A DNA stretch of 64,000 nucleotides from Arthrobacter sp. ZGTC131 (lineage in GTDB: Bacteria > Actinomycetota > Actinomycetes > Actinomycetales > Micrococcaceae), in NCBI RefSeq assembly GCF_002929275.1, contig NZ_PJIK01000017.1, positions 1 to 64,000 on the forward strand, in the 5' to 3' direction. The notes under the pieces are model-generated. The model made no database searches. It saw only the letters and a program-made list of their open reading frames with translations, and had not been told where the DNA came from. This document shows positions 51,229-60,495 of the stretch, in pieces. The translations under genes were made by a program, and so were the position numbers. Positions within the stretch are counted from its first letter, which is position 1. The number at the start of each line of letters is the position of its first letter.

Positions 51229-52749
51229 CTAGCCGCGCTCGATGTTGCTGAGATCGCGCAGGACGCCCACGCGGCCGTCCGTGTGCTGGACCAGGAACTC
51301 ATCGCCCCGGTCCTCGAGGGCCAGCACCCAGCCGCCGGGCTCGATTCCGAACAGCGGTGCTCCGGTGCGCTCGTCAACGGCCGTCCGGTGCTGCGCCACC
51401 GCGAACCAGAATGCCTCGTGGACGGGCTGCTCCTCGGACTCCTCGGGCCGGCTTGCGGGATCAACCGTAGCGCCGATCGGCTCCTGCGATTTCATCGGCT
51501 CCTGCGCCTTCACCTGCGGATGGACGGCGGTGGCCGGAGTGGCCGACGCCGCCGGGGCCGTGCCGGCGCCGGCAGCAGCTGCGGTGACCGGAGTTCCGTC
51601 CAGCTGCGTCTCCTCGGCCGCCGGCGTTGCCGGTTCGGTTGCCGCTGGCCGGGCGGCTGCGGGAGCCTCTGCGGAAGGCACGACGGCGGCGGGTCCGGTT
51701 TCGGGGGATGCTGCGGCGCTGCTGGCTGCGTTGGCGGCGGGCCAGGCACCCGCGGACGGCGCCATTCCAGCGGAGGGTGCTATTCCGGCGCCCGTGGCAC
51801 CGGCGCCGGTTGCGGCACCTAAGGTTCCCGCCCCGGCTGTTGGGGTAACGGCGGTGGCGCCGCCCCTTGCCGGCGCCGGGGCTTCTGCTTGGGCTGCGGA
51901 CTGGCCGCCGAATTTCTGGCCGCCAAAAAGCCGGCCGACCGCCTTCTGGCCGACCGCCGTCGGGCCCTGCTCGGACGGCTTGGCAGGTTTCGGCGCCTTC
52001 GGCGCACGAGCGGGCACGGCGGATTCGCGGGCGGCGATGTGGGCCGGCACTTCAGCCCGGTCCAGGAAGTCGCCGGCGAAGAAGGGAATGAACCTGGCCA
52101 GCACCGTGGCGGCGAAAAGCACCAGGGAGCCAATCAGTGCAACGAGCAGGCTCGGCGTGAATGCTCCTGCGACAGAGAGGAAGAAGAAGGCCACGGCAAA
52201 GGAGGCCACAACCGAGCCGAACTGGTCGACGGACAGCGAGCCGATGCGGACCTTCGTCTCGGGAGCCAGCCGGCGCGCCACAAACAGCGCCGCCAGGATG
52301 AGCGGCAGCACGATCCCCAGCCCCAGGAAGAACAGGCTTCCGAGGTTCCACAGGTTGTACCGGACGGCGAACATCGGAATCAGCGATGCGACGAAGAGAA
52401 TCAGCGTGGCCCCGAAAACGGTCAGGTCACGGACGGTGAAAGGGCCTGCGACTGCCACGTTCCGCGCTCCGGAACCCGTGCCACCAGCGGAAGCACTGGA
52501 GGCAGCTGCCGCGGATTCCCCTCCTTGGGGCCTGCCGGAGTGTGAGCCGTGGCTGTTGGCCTGCGAATCGTCCCGCGGCGCTTCACGTTGTCCGGTTGAA
52601 CCTATTTCGGCTCCGGCCGCATCGGCCGGAGCGTGCCCGGCTGGAGCCTGCGGACCCAGGTCGCGCTGGGCCTGACCCTGCTGACCGGAGTTCCGCTGGT
52701 CCGGGCCCGGCTGGGTCAGACCCGGCTGGCCGTGGCTTTGCTGATTCAT
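51229..52749 (-). CDS. hypothetical Pro/Gln/Ala-rich membrane protein
   Basis: 506 aa, not recognised. Gln/Gly/Pro-rich N-terminus (about 105 residues), then four predicted helices ([78 protein letters not shown]), then a 200-residue Ala/Pro-rich linker and a conserved-looking C-terminus ([38 protein letters not shown]). The stop is 11 bp before the nth start, so the two are probably co-transcribed. Function unknown; a membrane sensor-like layout. Confidence 0.75.
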   Translation of the reverse strand: MNQQSHGQPGLTQPGPDQRNSGQQGQAQRDLGPQAPAGHAPADAAGAEIGSTGQREAPRDDSQANSHGSHSGRPQGGESAAAASSASAGGTGSGARNVAVAGPFTVRDLTVFGATLILFVASLIPMFAVRYNLWNLGSLFFLGLGIVLPLILAALFVARRLAPETKVRIGSLSVDQFGSVVASFAVAFFFLSVAGAFTPSLLVALIGSLVLFAATVLARFIPFFAGDFLDRAEVPAHIAARESAVPARAPKAPKPAKPSEQGPTAVGQKAVGRLFGGQKFGGQSAAQAEAPAPARGGATAVTPTAGAGTLGAATGAGATGAGIAPSAGMAPSAGAWPAANAASSAAASPETGPAAVVPSAEAPAAARPAATEPATPAAEETQLDGTPVTAAAAGAGTAPAASATPATAVHPQVKAQEPMKSQEPIGATVDPASRPEESEEQPVHEAFWFAVAQHRTAVDERTGAPLFGIEPGGWVLALEDRGDEFLVQHTDGRVGVLRDLSNIERG

Positions 52750-53180
52750 ACTGTTCTCCTTAGCGTGGCGCCACCCGAGCGGCTGTCCGATGCCGGGCGA
52801 CGCCTAACGGCCGGCGGGCCCGACCTCAGGGGTCAGGCTGCCTCCGGCCTCTGTCACGAGTCCTTCTCAGCCTAGCCAAGTGCATGGATGATCACTAGCT
52901 GACTGGCCGCGGCGGGGCGCCGGGGATGCCCCGGCCGGGGATCACCCCGGTACCGACGCCCGCGAAGGCGGGCAACCATTCGTCGCGAAATAGGCACCGC
53001 TCACTGTTCACTATGTGACGCGGCACACGTGGCTGAACCGAAAGCGCTAGTCTGTTTTCGGAACAGCTCTTTGCGGTATGTCCGCGATCGGCCGCAGCCC
53101 GACGCCGTGCACAGCGGCCCGGCGCCGGCCGGGCACGGCACATCCCGCGCAGCAAAGATCGATGAATGATGAGGTTCACC
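52750..53180. other. 431-bp intergenic region upstream of acs
   Basis: Divergent control region. It holds three consecutive GC-rich hairpins (52920-52973) and, nearer the acs start, no convincing promoter pair. GAAAGCGCTAG at about 53040 is only a half-site of the LacI-type motif. Confidence 0.6.
52920..52973. repeat. three tandem hairpins
   Basis: CCGGGG-ATG-CCCCGG (52920-52934), CCGGGG-ATCA-CCCCGG (52935-52950) and GCCCGC-GAAG-GCGGGC (52958-52973) are perfect 6-bp stems in direct succession. They could terminate an incoming transcript or form an RNA structure. Confidence 0.7.
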
Positions 53181-55193
53181 ATGTCCCACGACACTCCCGG
53201 CTCGACGGCCACCGCCGCCGCAACCAGCCAGCAGGGCGATGCTCTCGAAAACCTGCTGCATGAGAACCGCAAGTTTGCCCCGTCCGAAGACTTCGCCGCC
53301 AACGCCGTGGTTGGTGCGGAAGCCTACGCCGAGGCCGAAGCCGACCGCCCTGCCTTCTGGGCCAAGCAGGCCCGCGAGCTGCTCACGTGGAACAAGGACT
53401 TCACGCAGGCGCTTGATTGGTCCAATCCCCCGTTCGCGAAGTGGTTCGTCGGCGGCGAGGTGAACGCAGCGTACAACGCGCTGGACCGGCACGTGGAGAA
53501 CGGGCTCGGCGACCGCGTGGCCATCTACTTCGAGGGCGAACCCGGCGACACCCGCAGCTACACCTACGCCGAACTGACCGAAGAAGTGAAAAAGGCCGCC
53601 AACGCGTTCGAGTCCCTCGGCGTGGCCAAGGGTGACCGCGTGGCCGTTTACCTGCCCATGATTCCGGAGGCCGTGATCACGCTGCTCGCCTGCGCCCGGA
53701 TCGGGGCGGTGCATTCGGTGGTGTTCGGCGGCTTCTCCTCCGACGCCCTGCGGTCCCGGATCGAGGACGCCCAGGCAAAGCTCGTGGTCACCGCCGACGG
53801 CACGTACCGCCGCGGCAAGCCCAGCGCCCTGAAGTCGGCTGTCGATGAAGCACTAGCCAACGATGGCCACACGGTGCAGAACGTGGTGGTGGTCAAGCGC
53901 AACGGGCAGGACGTGGACTGGCACGCGGGACGCGACCACTGGTGGGCAGACACCGTCGAGGCGGCCTCCGCCGAGCACACCGCCGTGGGTCATGACTCCG
54001 AACACCCGCTGTTCATTCTGTACACCTCCGGCACCACCGGAAAGCCCAAGGGCATCCTGCACACCACCGGCGGGTTCCTCACCCAGACGGCGTACACCCA
54101 CAAGGCCGTGTTCGACCTGCACCCGGAGACGGACGTCTACTGGTGCACGGCCGACGTCGGCTGGGTCACCGGCCACTCGTACGTCGCCTACGCTCCGCTC
54201 ATCAACGGCGCCACCCAGGTCATGTACGAAGGCACCCCCGATTCCCCGCACCAGGGCCGCTGGTGGGAGATTGTCCAGAAGTACAAGGTCTCCATCCTCT
54301 ACACCGCGCCCACCGCCATCCGCACCTTCATGAAGTGGGGCCGGGACATCCCGGACAAGTACGATCTCTCCTCCATCCGGGTCCTGGGCTCCGTGGGCGA
54401 ACCCATCAACCCCGAGGCCTGGATGTGGTACCGCGACGTCATCGGCGGAAGCGGCGGCAAGAAAAACCCCGCACCCATCGTGGACACCTGGTGGCAGACC
54501 GAAACCGGCGCCCAGATGATCGCCCCGCTCCCCGGCGTCACCGCCACCAAGCCCGGCTCAGCGCAGGTGCCGCTGCCCGGCATCGCCGTGGACGTCGTGG
54601 ACGAGAACGGCGTCTCCGTGCCCAACGGCCATGGCGGGTTCCTGGTGATCCGCGAACCGTGGCCTGCCATGCTCCGCGGAATCTGGGGCGACCCCGAGCG
54701 GTTCAAGGAAACCTACTGGTCCCGGTTCGAGGCCATGTACTTTGCCGGTGACGGCGCCAAGAAAGACGAGGACGGCGACATCTGGCTCCTGGGCCGCGTG
54801 GACGACGTCATGAACATCTCCGGGCACCGGCTCTCCACCACGGAGATCGAGTCCGCCCTGGTGAGCCACCCGGCCGTGGCGGAAGCCGCCGTCGTCGGAG
54901 CGGCGGACGAAACCACCGGCCAGGCAGTGGTGGCGTTCGTGATCCTGCGCGGAGATGCCGTGGACTCAGGCGATGAAATCGTCCAGGACCTCCGCAACCA
55001 CGTGGGCAAGGAAATCGGGCCGATCGCCAAGCCCAAGACCATCCTGGTGGTGCCCGAGCTCCCCAAGACCCGCTCCGGAAAGATCATGCGGCGCCTGCTT
55101 AAGGACGTGGCCGAGGGACGCGACGTCGGAGATGCCACCACCCTGGCCGACAACACCGTCATGGCCCAGATCGCGGCGTCGCTAAAGAAATAA
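53181..55193 (+). CDS. acsA: acetate-CoA ligase (AMP-forming acetyl-CoA synthetase)
   Basis: 670 aa ANL-family enzyme making acetyl-CoA from acetate via acetyl-AMP. P-loop [11 protein letters not shown], the acyl pocket region TWWQTETG, hinge [13 protein letters not shown] and the acetylation-site Lys in [13 protein letters not shown] are present. The start is the ATG at 53181 with GATGAGG upstream; 53166 is the alternative. The AcuC-like deacetylase at 22523 is a candidate activator acting on the SGK lysine. Confidence 0.96.
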   Translation: MSHDTPGSTATAAATSQQGDALENLLHENRKFAPSEDFAANAVVGAEAYAEAEADRPAFWAKQARELLTWNKDFTQALDWSNPPFAKWFVGGEVNAAYNALDRHVENGLGDRVAIYFEGEPGDTRSYTYAELTEEVKKAANAFESLGVAKGDRVAVYLPMIPEAVITLLACARIGAVHSVVFGGFSSDALRSRIEDAQAKLVVTADGTYRRGKPSALKSAVDEALANDGHTVQNVVVVKRNGQDVDWHAGRDHWWADTVEAASAEHTAVGHDSEHPLFILYTSGTTGKPKGILHTTGGFLTQTAYTHKAVFDLHPETDVYWCTADVGWVTGHSYVAYAPLINGATQVMYEGTPDSPHQGRWWEIVQKYKVSILYTAPTAIRTFMKWGRDIPDKYDLSSIRVLGSVGEPINPEAWMWYRDVIGGSGGKKNPAPIVDTWWQTETGAQMIAPLPGVTATKPGSAQVPLPGIAVDVVDENGVSVPNGHGGFLVIREPWPAMLRGIWGDPERFKETYWSRFEAMYFAGDGAKKDEDGDIWLLGRVDDVMNISGHRLSTTEIESALVSHPAVAEAAVVGAADETTGQAVVAFVILRGDAVDSGDEIVQDLRNHVGKEIGPIAKPKTILVVPELPKTRSGKIMRRLLKDVAEGRDVGDATTLADNTVMAQIAASLKK

Positions 55194-55210
55194 GCACAAA
55201 ACCGCACTTT

Positions 55211-55245
55211 GCAGGGCCCGGCCGCACTCAGCGGACGGGCCCTGC
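55211..55245. terminator. terminator after acsA
   Basis: GCAGGGCCCG (55211-55220) and CGGGCCCTGC (55236-55245) form a 10-bp stem around a 15-nt loop containing GCCGC/GCGG pairing. No T tract. It starts 17 bp after the acsA stop. Confidence 0.75.
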
Positions 55246-55356
55246 TGCTTGGCCGTCACGGGCCGCCCATTGGCCGCTCACCGGCCTGCTCACGGGGCCT
55301 GCCCACCGGACGGCAGCATGTTGTTTTTCGATCTTTCCTGTTCCCTTTTGCGAGGT

Positions 55357-55386
55357 TATAGTCATCCCTATGTGAGGCGCCTCACA
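55357..55386 (+). promoter_or_regulatory. promoter -10 and perfect palindromic operator
   Basis: TATAGT (55357-55362) is a good -10. Eight bases later, at the transcription start, is the perfect 16-bp palindrome TGTGAGGCGCCTCACA (55371-55386). It matches the CRP-type TGTGA-N6-TCACA consensus. The position downstream of the -10 would give repression; the DeoR-type protein at 58673 is an alternative binder. Confidence 0.7.
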
Positions 55387-55412
55387 ACCAGCTGAACCTC
55401 AAGGGAGAGATC

Positions 55413-56723
55413 ATGGCAGCGCACACAGAACCGTCCCTACCCGCCGGCCCCGGCCGGCGCACAATCCTGAAGAGTCTGGGCGTGGGTGCTGCCGGGCTGG
55501 CCGGCGTGCCGCTGCTGGCAGCCTGCACCGGAGGCACCGGACCGTCCGGAGGAGGCACGGAGTCGTCGGGACTCACGTTCGGTTCGGGGTCCTCCGACGA
55601 GGTTCCCAAGAAGGCATACCAGGCGGTGACTGACGCCTTCACCAAGAAGACGGGCAAGACGGTCAGCACCAACGTCGTGCCGCACAACGACTTCCAGAAC
55701 AAGATCAATTCCTACCTGCAGGGCTCGCCGGACGACACGTTCACCTGGTTCGCGGGCTACCGGATGCAGTTCTACGCCGGCAAGGGCCTGCTCGCTCCCG
55801 TCGACGATGTCTGGGAGACGATCGGCGGAAACTTCTCGGACGCCCTGAAGACAGCCTCCACCGGACCCGACGGCAACATGTATTTCGTGCCGAATTACAA
55901 CTACCCGTGGGGCTTCTTCTACCGGAAGAGCCTGTGGGCGGAGAAGGGCTACGAGGTTCCGGAAAACTTCGACGCCCTGAAGACCCTGGCGGCCAAGATG
56001 AAGGCCGACGGCATCATCCCGATCGGCTTTGCCGACAAGGACGGCTGGCCCGCCATGGGCACTTTCGACTACATCAACATGCGCCTCAACGGCTACCAGT
56101 TCCACGTGGACCTCTGCGCGCACAAGGAATCCTGGGACCAGCCGAAGGTGACCGAAGTGTTCACCACTTGGTCGGCGCTGCTTCCCTTCCAGGACCCTGC
56201 CGCGCTGGGCCAGACCTGGCAGGACGCGGCCAAGGCATTGGCGGCCAAGAAGACCGGAATGTACCTGCTTGGCTCCTTCGTCACCCAACAGTTCACGGAT
56301 CCCGCCGTGCTGAAGGACATCGACTTCTTCCCGTTCCCGGAGATCGCCACCGAGGGCCGCGACGCCGTCGAGGCCCCCATCGACGGACTACTCCTGTCCA
56401 AGAAAGGCGGCGAGAATGCGGCGGCGCGCCAGTTCATGGAATTCATCGGCACGCCCGAGGCCCAGGACGCGTATGCCGCCGTTGACCCCTCCAACATCGC
56501 CACGGCCAAAGGCACCGACACGTCCAAATTCAGCGAGCTGAACAAGAAGTGCGCCGACACGATTGCCAACGCCAAGTACATCAGCCAGTTCTTCGACCGC
56601 GACGCCCTGCCTGCCATGGCCAACAACGTCATGATCCCCGCCCTGCAGACCTTCCTCAAGGACGGCAGGATGGACGTCAAGAATCTCGAGGCCCAGGCCA
56701 AGACGCTCTACGCGGCCCAGTAG
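55413..56723 (+). CDS. Tat-type sugar-binding lipoprotein of an ABC transporter
   Basis: 436-aa extracellular solute-binding protein. The N-terminus has a twin-arginine motif (GRRTILKSLGVG) and a lipobox LAACTGG (Cys about residue 37), so export is probably via Tat. The mature domain shows sugar-binding landmarks (FTWFAGYRMQFYAGKGLLAPVDD, MYFVPNYNYPWGFFYRKSLW). GGGAGAGATC precedes the ATG. First gene of a four-gene operon with two permeases and a DeoR regulator. Confidence 0.92.
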   Translation: MAAHTEPSLPAGPGRRTILKSLGVGAAGLAGVPLLAACTGGTGPSGGGTESSGLTFGSGSSDEVPKKAYQAVTDAFTKKTGKTVSTNVVPHNDFQNKINSYLQGSPDDTFTWFAGYRMQFYAGKGLLAPVDDVWETIGGNFSDALKTASTGPDGNMYFVPNYNYPWGFFYRKSLWAEKGYEVPENFDALKTLAAKMKADGIIPIGFADKDGWPAMGTFDYINMRLNGYQFHVDLCAHKESWDQPKVTEVFTTWSALLPFQDPAALGQTWQDAAKALAAKKTGMYLLGSFVTQQFTDPAVLKDIDFFPFPEIATEGRDAVEAPIDGLLLSKKGGENAAARQFMEFIGTPEAQDAYAAVDPSNIATAKGTDTSKFSELNKKCADTIANAKYISQFFDRDALPAMANNVMIPALQTFLKDGRMDVKNLEAQAKTLYAAQ

Positions 56724-56738
56724 CGGTCAGGGATTCTC

Positions 56739-57710
56739 ATGAGCACCACAGCAAGAGACCTGGTCCCGCCGGAATCCAGGGCACCGTCCGGAGCGCAGGC
56801 CAGGGGCGTCAAGAGCGGGAAAGTCCGGCGGCTTTCCAAACGCGACAAGATCGTCCTTTCCTTCATGGTGGGCATTCCGACGCTCATCCAGTTGGTATTT
56901 GTCTGGCTGCCCACGCTGATGTCCATCGCCCTGAGCTTCATGCGCTGGAACGGCCTGGCCCTGACGGACATCAGGCCTGCTGGCCTCGATAACTACCAGT
57001 ACATCTCGCAGGACTACCCGCCGTTCTGGCCGGCCATGCAGCACAACCTGCTGTGGCTTGCCTTCCTGGCCCTGGTGGCCACCCCGCTGGGACTTCTGCT
57101 GGCCGTGCTCTTGGACCAGCAGATCCGCGGGAGCAAGATCTACCAGAGCATCTTCTTCGCTCCCGTGATGCTGTCCCTGGCCCTGATCGGCATCATCTGG
57201 CAGCTCTTCTACCAGCGGGACAACGGCCTGCTGAACTTCCTGCTGGGCACCTCCGGCACACCGCAGGCGGTTGACTGGTTCGGCGACTCCTCCGTCAACA
57301 TCTGGGCCGCCCTGATCGCCGCCACCTGGCGGCATGCCGGCTACGTCATGCTGCTCTACCTTGCCGGCCTCAAGGGCGTCGACCCGAGCCTCAAGGAAGC
57401 CGCGGCCATCGACGGCGCGAATGCGGTGCAGACCTTCTTCCGGGTGGTCTTCCCGGCCATGCGCCCCATCAACATCGTGATCGTCGTGATCACCATCATC
57501 GAGTCGCTGCGTGCGTTCGACGTTGTCTACGTCATCAACCGCGGCACCAACGGCCTCGAACTCATCAGTGCGCTGGTTATTCAGAACCTCGTGGGAGAGG
57601 GACAGGTGATCGGCGTCGGATCCGCCCTTGCGGTGGTTCTGCTGGTGATCTCCCTGGTCCCGATCGTCTTCTACCTCAGCCGCACCTTCGGCAAGGAGAA
57701 CAAAGCATGA
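56739..57710 (+). CDS. sugar ABC transporter permease (MalF type)
   Basis: 323 aa, six predicted helices after a basic 45-residue N-tail. The EAA loop reads SLKEAAAIDGANAVQTFFRVVFP. Starts 15 bp after the binding-protein stop and overlaps the next permease by 4 bp (ATGA). Confidence 0.92.
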   Translation: MSTTARDLVPPESRAPSGAQARGVKSGKVRRLSKRDKIVLSFMVGIPTLIQLVFVWLPTLMSIALSFMRWNGLALTDIRPAGLDNYQYISQDYPPFWPAMQHNLLWLAFLALVATPLGLLLAVLLDQQIRGSKIYQSIFFAPVMLSLALIGIIWQLFYQRDNGLLNFLLGTSGTPQAVDWFGDSSVNIWAALIAATWRHAGYVMLLYLAGLKGVDPSLKEAAAIDGANAVQTFFRVVFPAMRPINIVIVVITIIESLRAFDVVYVINRGTNGLELISALVIQNLVGEGQVIGVGSALAVVLLVISLVPIVFYLSRTFGKENKA

Positions 57711-58618
57711 GCACCACGGCAACGCGCGCAGGCTTTCCCACCGCAGAGCGGCACCGTTCCGGCAGCAGGCCGAAACGTCACTACGGAACGCACATCTTCC
57801 TCACGGCCATGGCGGTCATGTGGCTCATCCCGTTGGGATGGGCGCTCTTCACGGCCCTGCGGCCCATCGCCTCCACCAATGAACACGGCTACTTCAGCAT
57901 CGCCGGCGAGTTCAACTTCGACAACTTCGTCCAGGCCTGGACGCAGGGCGGCATCGCCAAGTACTTCTGGAACTCGGTGATCATCTCCGTTCCGGCCGTC
58001 CTTCTCGTGCTCTTTCTTTCGTCCATGATGGCGTTCGCCGTCAGCCGGGTGAGCTGGAAGTTCAATGTCACGCTGCTCATCATGTTCACGGCCGGCAACC
58101 TGCTGCCGCCCCAGGTTCTGGCGGCCCCGCTGTTCGAGATGGCCAAGCACTTCGAGGTGCCGTATGCCTTCAGCGATTCGGGCAACATGCTCAACACCTA
58201 CATTGTGGTCATCGCCGTGAACACCGCCTTCCAGATGGGCTTCTGCACGTTCGTCCTTTCCAATTACATGAAGGCGCTGTCCCCGGACCTGACCGAGGCC
58301 GCGCTGGTGGACGGGGCGGGCATCTGGCGCCAGTACCGGGAGATCATCATGCCGCTGTGCCGGCCGGCCTTTGCCGCCCTCGGCACGCTGGAAGTCATCT
58401 TCATCTACAACGACTATTTCTGGCCGCTTATTTTCATCCAGAGCGGCGACAGGCTCCCGGTCACCACGGCCATCAACAACCTCCAGGGCGAATTCCTGAA
58501 CGACTACAACCTGCTGGCCGCCGGAGCCGTCATCACCGTGATTCCGACGCTGATTGTCTACCTGCTCCTGCAGCGGCAGTTTGTTGCCGGGCTGACTCTC
58601 GGTTCCAGCAAGGGGTAG
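57707..58618 (+). CDS. carbohydrate ABC transporter permease (MalG type)
   Basis: 303 aa, six predicted helices. The EAA loop region is DLTEAALVDGAGIWRQYREIIMP. Coupled to the upstream permease by a 4-bp overlap; together they form the channel. No ATPase follows. Confidence 0.92.
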   Translation: MSTTATRAGFPTAERHRSGSRPKRHYGTHIFLTAMAVMWLIPLGWALFTALRPIASTNEHGYFSIAGEFNFDNFVQAWTQGGIAKYFWNSVIISVPAVLLVLFLSSMMAFAVSRVSWKFNVTLLIMFTAGNLLPPQVLAAPLFEMAKHFEVPYAFSDSGNMLNTYIVVIAVNTAFQMGFCTFVLSNYMKALSPDLTEAALVDGAGIWRQYREIIMPLCRPAFAALGTLEVIFIYNDYFWPLIFIQSGDRLPVTTAINNLQGEFLNDYNLLAAGAVITVIPTLIVYLLLQRQFVAGLTLGSSKG

Positions 58619-58672
58619 GCGAAGATGGTAGGAGCAGCCACACCGCCGCCGTCACCGCTTGAGAGGATTCCC

Positions 58673-59455
58673 ATGCTTCCCGCAGCCCGCCACCAGTCCA
58701 TCGTGGATGCCGTCCAGCGCGAGCGCGTGGTCCGGGTCTCTGACCTCGCCCAGCATCTGGGCGTCTCCCTCATGACCGTGCGCCGGGACATCGAGATGCT
58801 GGAGGAAAGCGGGCAGGTGGAGCGGATCCACGGCGGCGCCAAGCTGCCCGGGGACGCGAGCACCCACGAGCCCGGGTTCGAGCTCAAGTCCACCCAGCTG
58901 ACCCTCCAGAAACGCGCCATTGCCGTGGAGGCCGCCACCATGGTTCATGAGGGCATGGCAGTGGCCTTGAGCGCCGGTACCACCACCTGGGCGCTGGCCA
59001 AGGAACTGGTGAACGGGCCGCGGATCACCGTGGTGACCAACTCGATCCGGATCGCCGACCTCTTCCATCACGGGGCAGCGTCAGGCGGCCCGCGGCACAG
59101 CTCGACGGTGATCCTCATCGGCGGCGAGCGCACGCCGTCGGACGCCTTGGTGGGACCCATCGCCACCGCGGCGCTCAGGCAGCTGCACCTGGACCTGCTG
59201 TTCCTCGGCGTGCACGGCATGGACGCCGAGGCCGGCTACACAACCCCCAACCTGCTGGAGGCTGAAACCGACCGCGCCTTCGTTGCCGCTTCCCGCAAGG
59301 TGGTGGTCCTGGCCGACCACAGCAAGTGGGGCACTCAGGGCATCAGCACCATCGCGAAACTCGAGGAAGCCGACGAGGTAATCAGTGATGCCGGCCTGTC
59401 CGGCGAAGCCCAGCGGCTCCTCAGCGACCGGGTGAGCCGGCTCCGGCTCGTCTAG
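58673..59455 (+). CDS. DeoR/GlpR-family transcriptional regulator
   Basis: 260 aa. N-terminal HTH RHQSIVDAVQRERVVRVSDLAQHLGVSLMTVRRDIEMLEESGQVERIHGG is canonical. The C-terminal DeoR sensor domain contains VALSAGTTTWALAKEL and LFLGVHGMDAEAGYTTPN, which bind a sugar phosphate. The ATG at 58673 with GAGAGGA upstream is preferred; 58625 would add 16 residues. It probably controls the transporter operon it terminates. Confidence 0.92.
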   Translation: MLPAARHQSIVDAVQRERVVRVSDLAQHLGVSLMTVRRDIEMLEESGQVERIHGGAKLPGDASTHEPGFELKSTQLTLQKRAIAVEAATMVHEGMAVALSAGTTTWALAKELVNGPRITVVTNSIRIADLFHHGAASGGPRHSSTVILIGGERTPSDALVGPIATAALRQLHLDLLFLGVHGMDAEAGYTTPNLLEAETDRAFVAASRKVVVLADHSKWGTQGISTIAKLEEADEVISDAGLSGEAQRLLSDRVSRLRLV

Positions 59456-59461
59456 AAGCCC

Positions 59462-60490
59462 TCAGCCGCAGCCGCAGGACTGCCTGACCAGCAGCTGCGT
59501 CGGAAAGACGCGGTGCTGCGGGGGTTCGGCACGGTCGGCGCCGACAAGCGCGCGCACTGCGGCCTCCGCCATTGCGCGCACGGGCTGTTCCACGGTGGTC
59601 AGCGGCGGCCACGAATACTCCGCCTCCACAGAGCCGTCGAAAGATGCCAGCGCCACGTCGCCGGGAACTGACAGCCCCGCTTCGTGGAGGGCCCGGAGTA
59701 TGCCGATCGCCTGCATGTCGGAGCTGGCAAAGATGGCCGTTGGCCGGTTTGCCGAGGCAAGGAGGCGCTTGCCGGCCGCGTAACCCCCGACCCTGGTGAA
59801 CGCGCTGCGCGCTATCGGCCCTTCCGGCAGTCCGGCGTCCTCGAGGGCCTGCAGCCACCCGTCCTCACGCGCGTCCCCTTCGTTGCCTGTGGTGGTACCC
59901 ATGGCCAGGCCGATGTTGGTGTGGCCATGCCCGATCAGGTGCTCCACGGCCGTGCGGGCTCCTTCAGCCAGGTCCACACCCACCGTGGTGAAACTTGCGG
60001 ACCTCTCGCTGTGACTCAGGAGCACGGACGGTATCTCCGCAGCCTGCAAGTCAGCCAGATCCGGGTCCAGGAGCACACTCGCCAAGACCACGCCGTCCAC
60101 CTGCCGGGCGGCGAGGTTCCGGATATTCCGGCGCTCCTTGGCCAGGTTCCCGTCCGAGTTCGTCAGGAACAGTGCGAAGCCCAGCTCTGCCGCCGCGTCC
60201 TCCACTGCATGGGCCAGCAGGGAGAAGAAGGGGTTGCTGTTATCAGGGATGATGAGGCCGATAGTCTCGGTTGACCCCAGCTTCAGCGCCCTCGCGGCCG
60301 CGTTGGGGCGGTAACCCAGCAGCCTGATGGCCTCCTGGACCTTGGCTTCGGTGGCCGGCGCCACCTTCTTGGGCCCGCCGTTGACCACATAACTGACGAC
60401 GGCGGTGCTCACCCCGGCGTACCGGGCAACATCCTTGCGGGTCACCTGGGTTCGCGGGGCGGGCACTGCCGGAATCGTCATGGTGTCCAT
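59462..60490 (-). CDS. LacI-family transcriptional regulator
   Basis: 342 aa. HTH TRKDVARYAGVSTAVVSYVVNGG, hinge GYRPNAAARALKLG and the sugar-binding fold are complete. It ends with a Cys-Gly tail (SCGCG). It starts 5 bp after the Gfo/Idh/MocA gene stop, in the same minus-strand operon, and likely binds the AATCTAC operators at 61795 and 61871. Confidence 0.94.
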   Translation of the reverse strand: MDTMTIPAVPAPRTQVTRKDVARYAGVSTAVVSYVVNGGPKKVAPATEAKVQEAIRLLGYRPNAAARALKLGSTETIGLIIPDNSNPFFSLLAHAVEDAAAELGFALFLTNSDGNLAKERRNIRNLAARQVDGVVLASVLLDPDLADLQAAEIPSVLLSHSERSASFTTVGVDLAEGARTAVEHLIGHGHTNIGLAMGTTTGNEGDAREDGWLQALEDAGLPEGPIARSAFTRVGGYAAGKRLLASANRPTAIFASSDMQAIGILRALHEAGLSVPGDVALASFDGSVEAEYSWPPLTTVEQPVRAMAEAAVRALVGADRAEPPQHRVFPTQLLVRQSCGCG

Positions 60491-60495
60491 GCTAG

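Noticed and set aside
53014-53029. TGTGACGCGGCACACG as a CRP/GlxR site upstream of acsA
   Set aside because: The right half is out of register with TGTGA-N6-TCACA; only one half-site is good.
53037-53047. GAAAGCGCTAG as a fifth LacI operator
   Set aside because: Only the left half matches; it lies outside the island and upstream of acsA.
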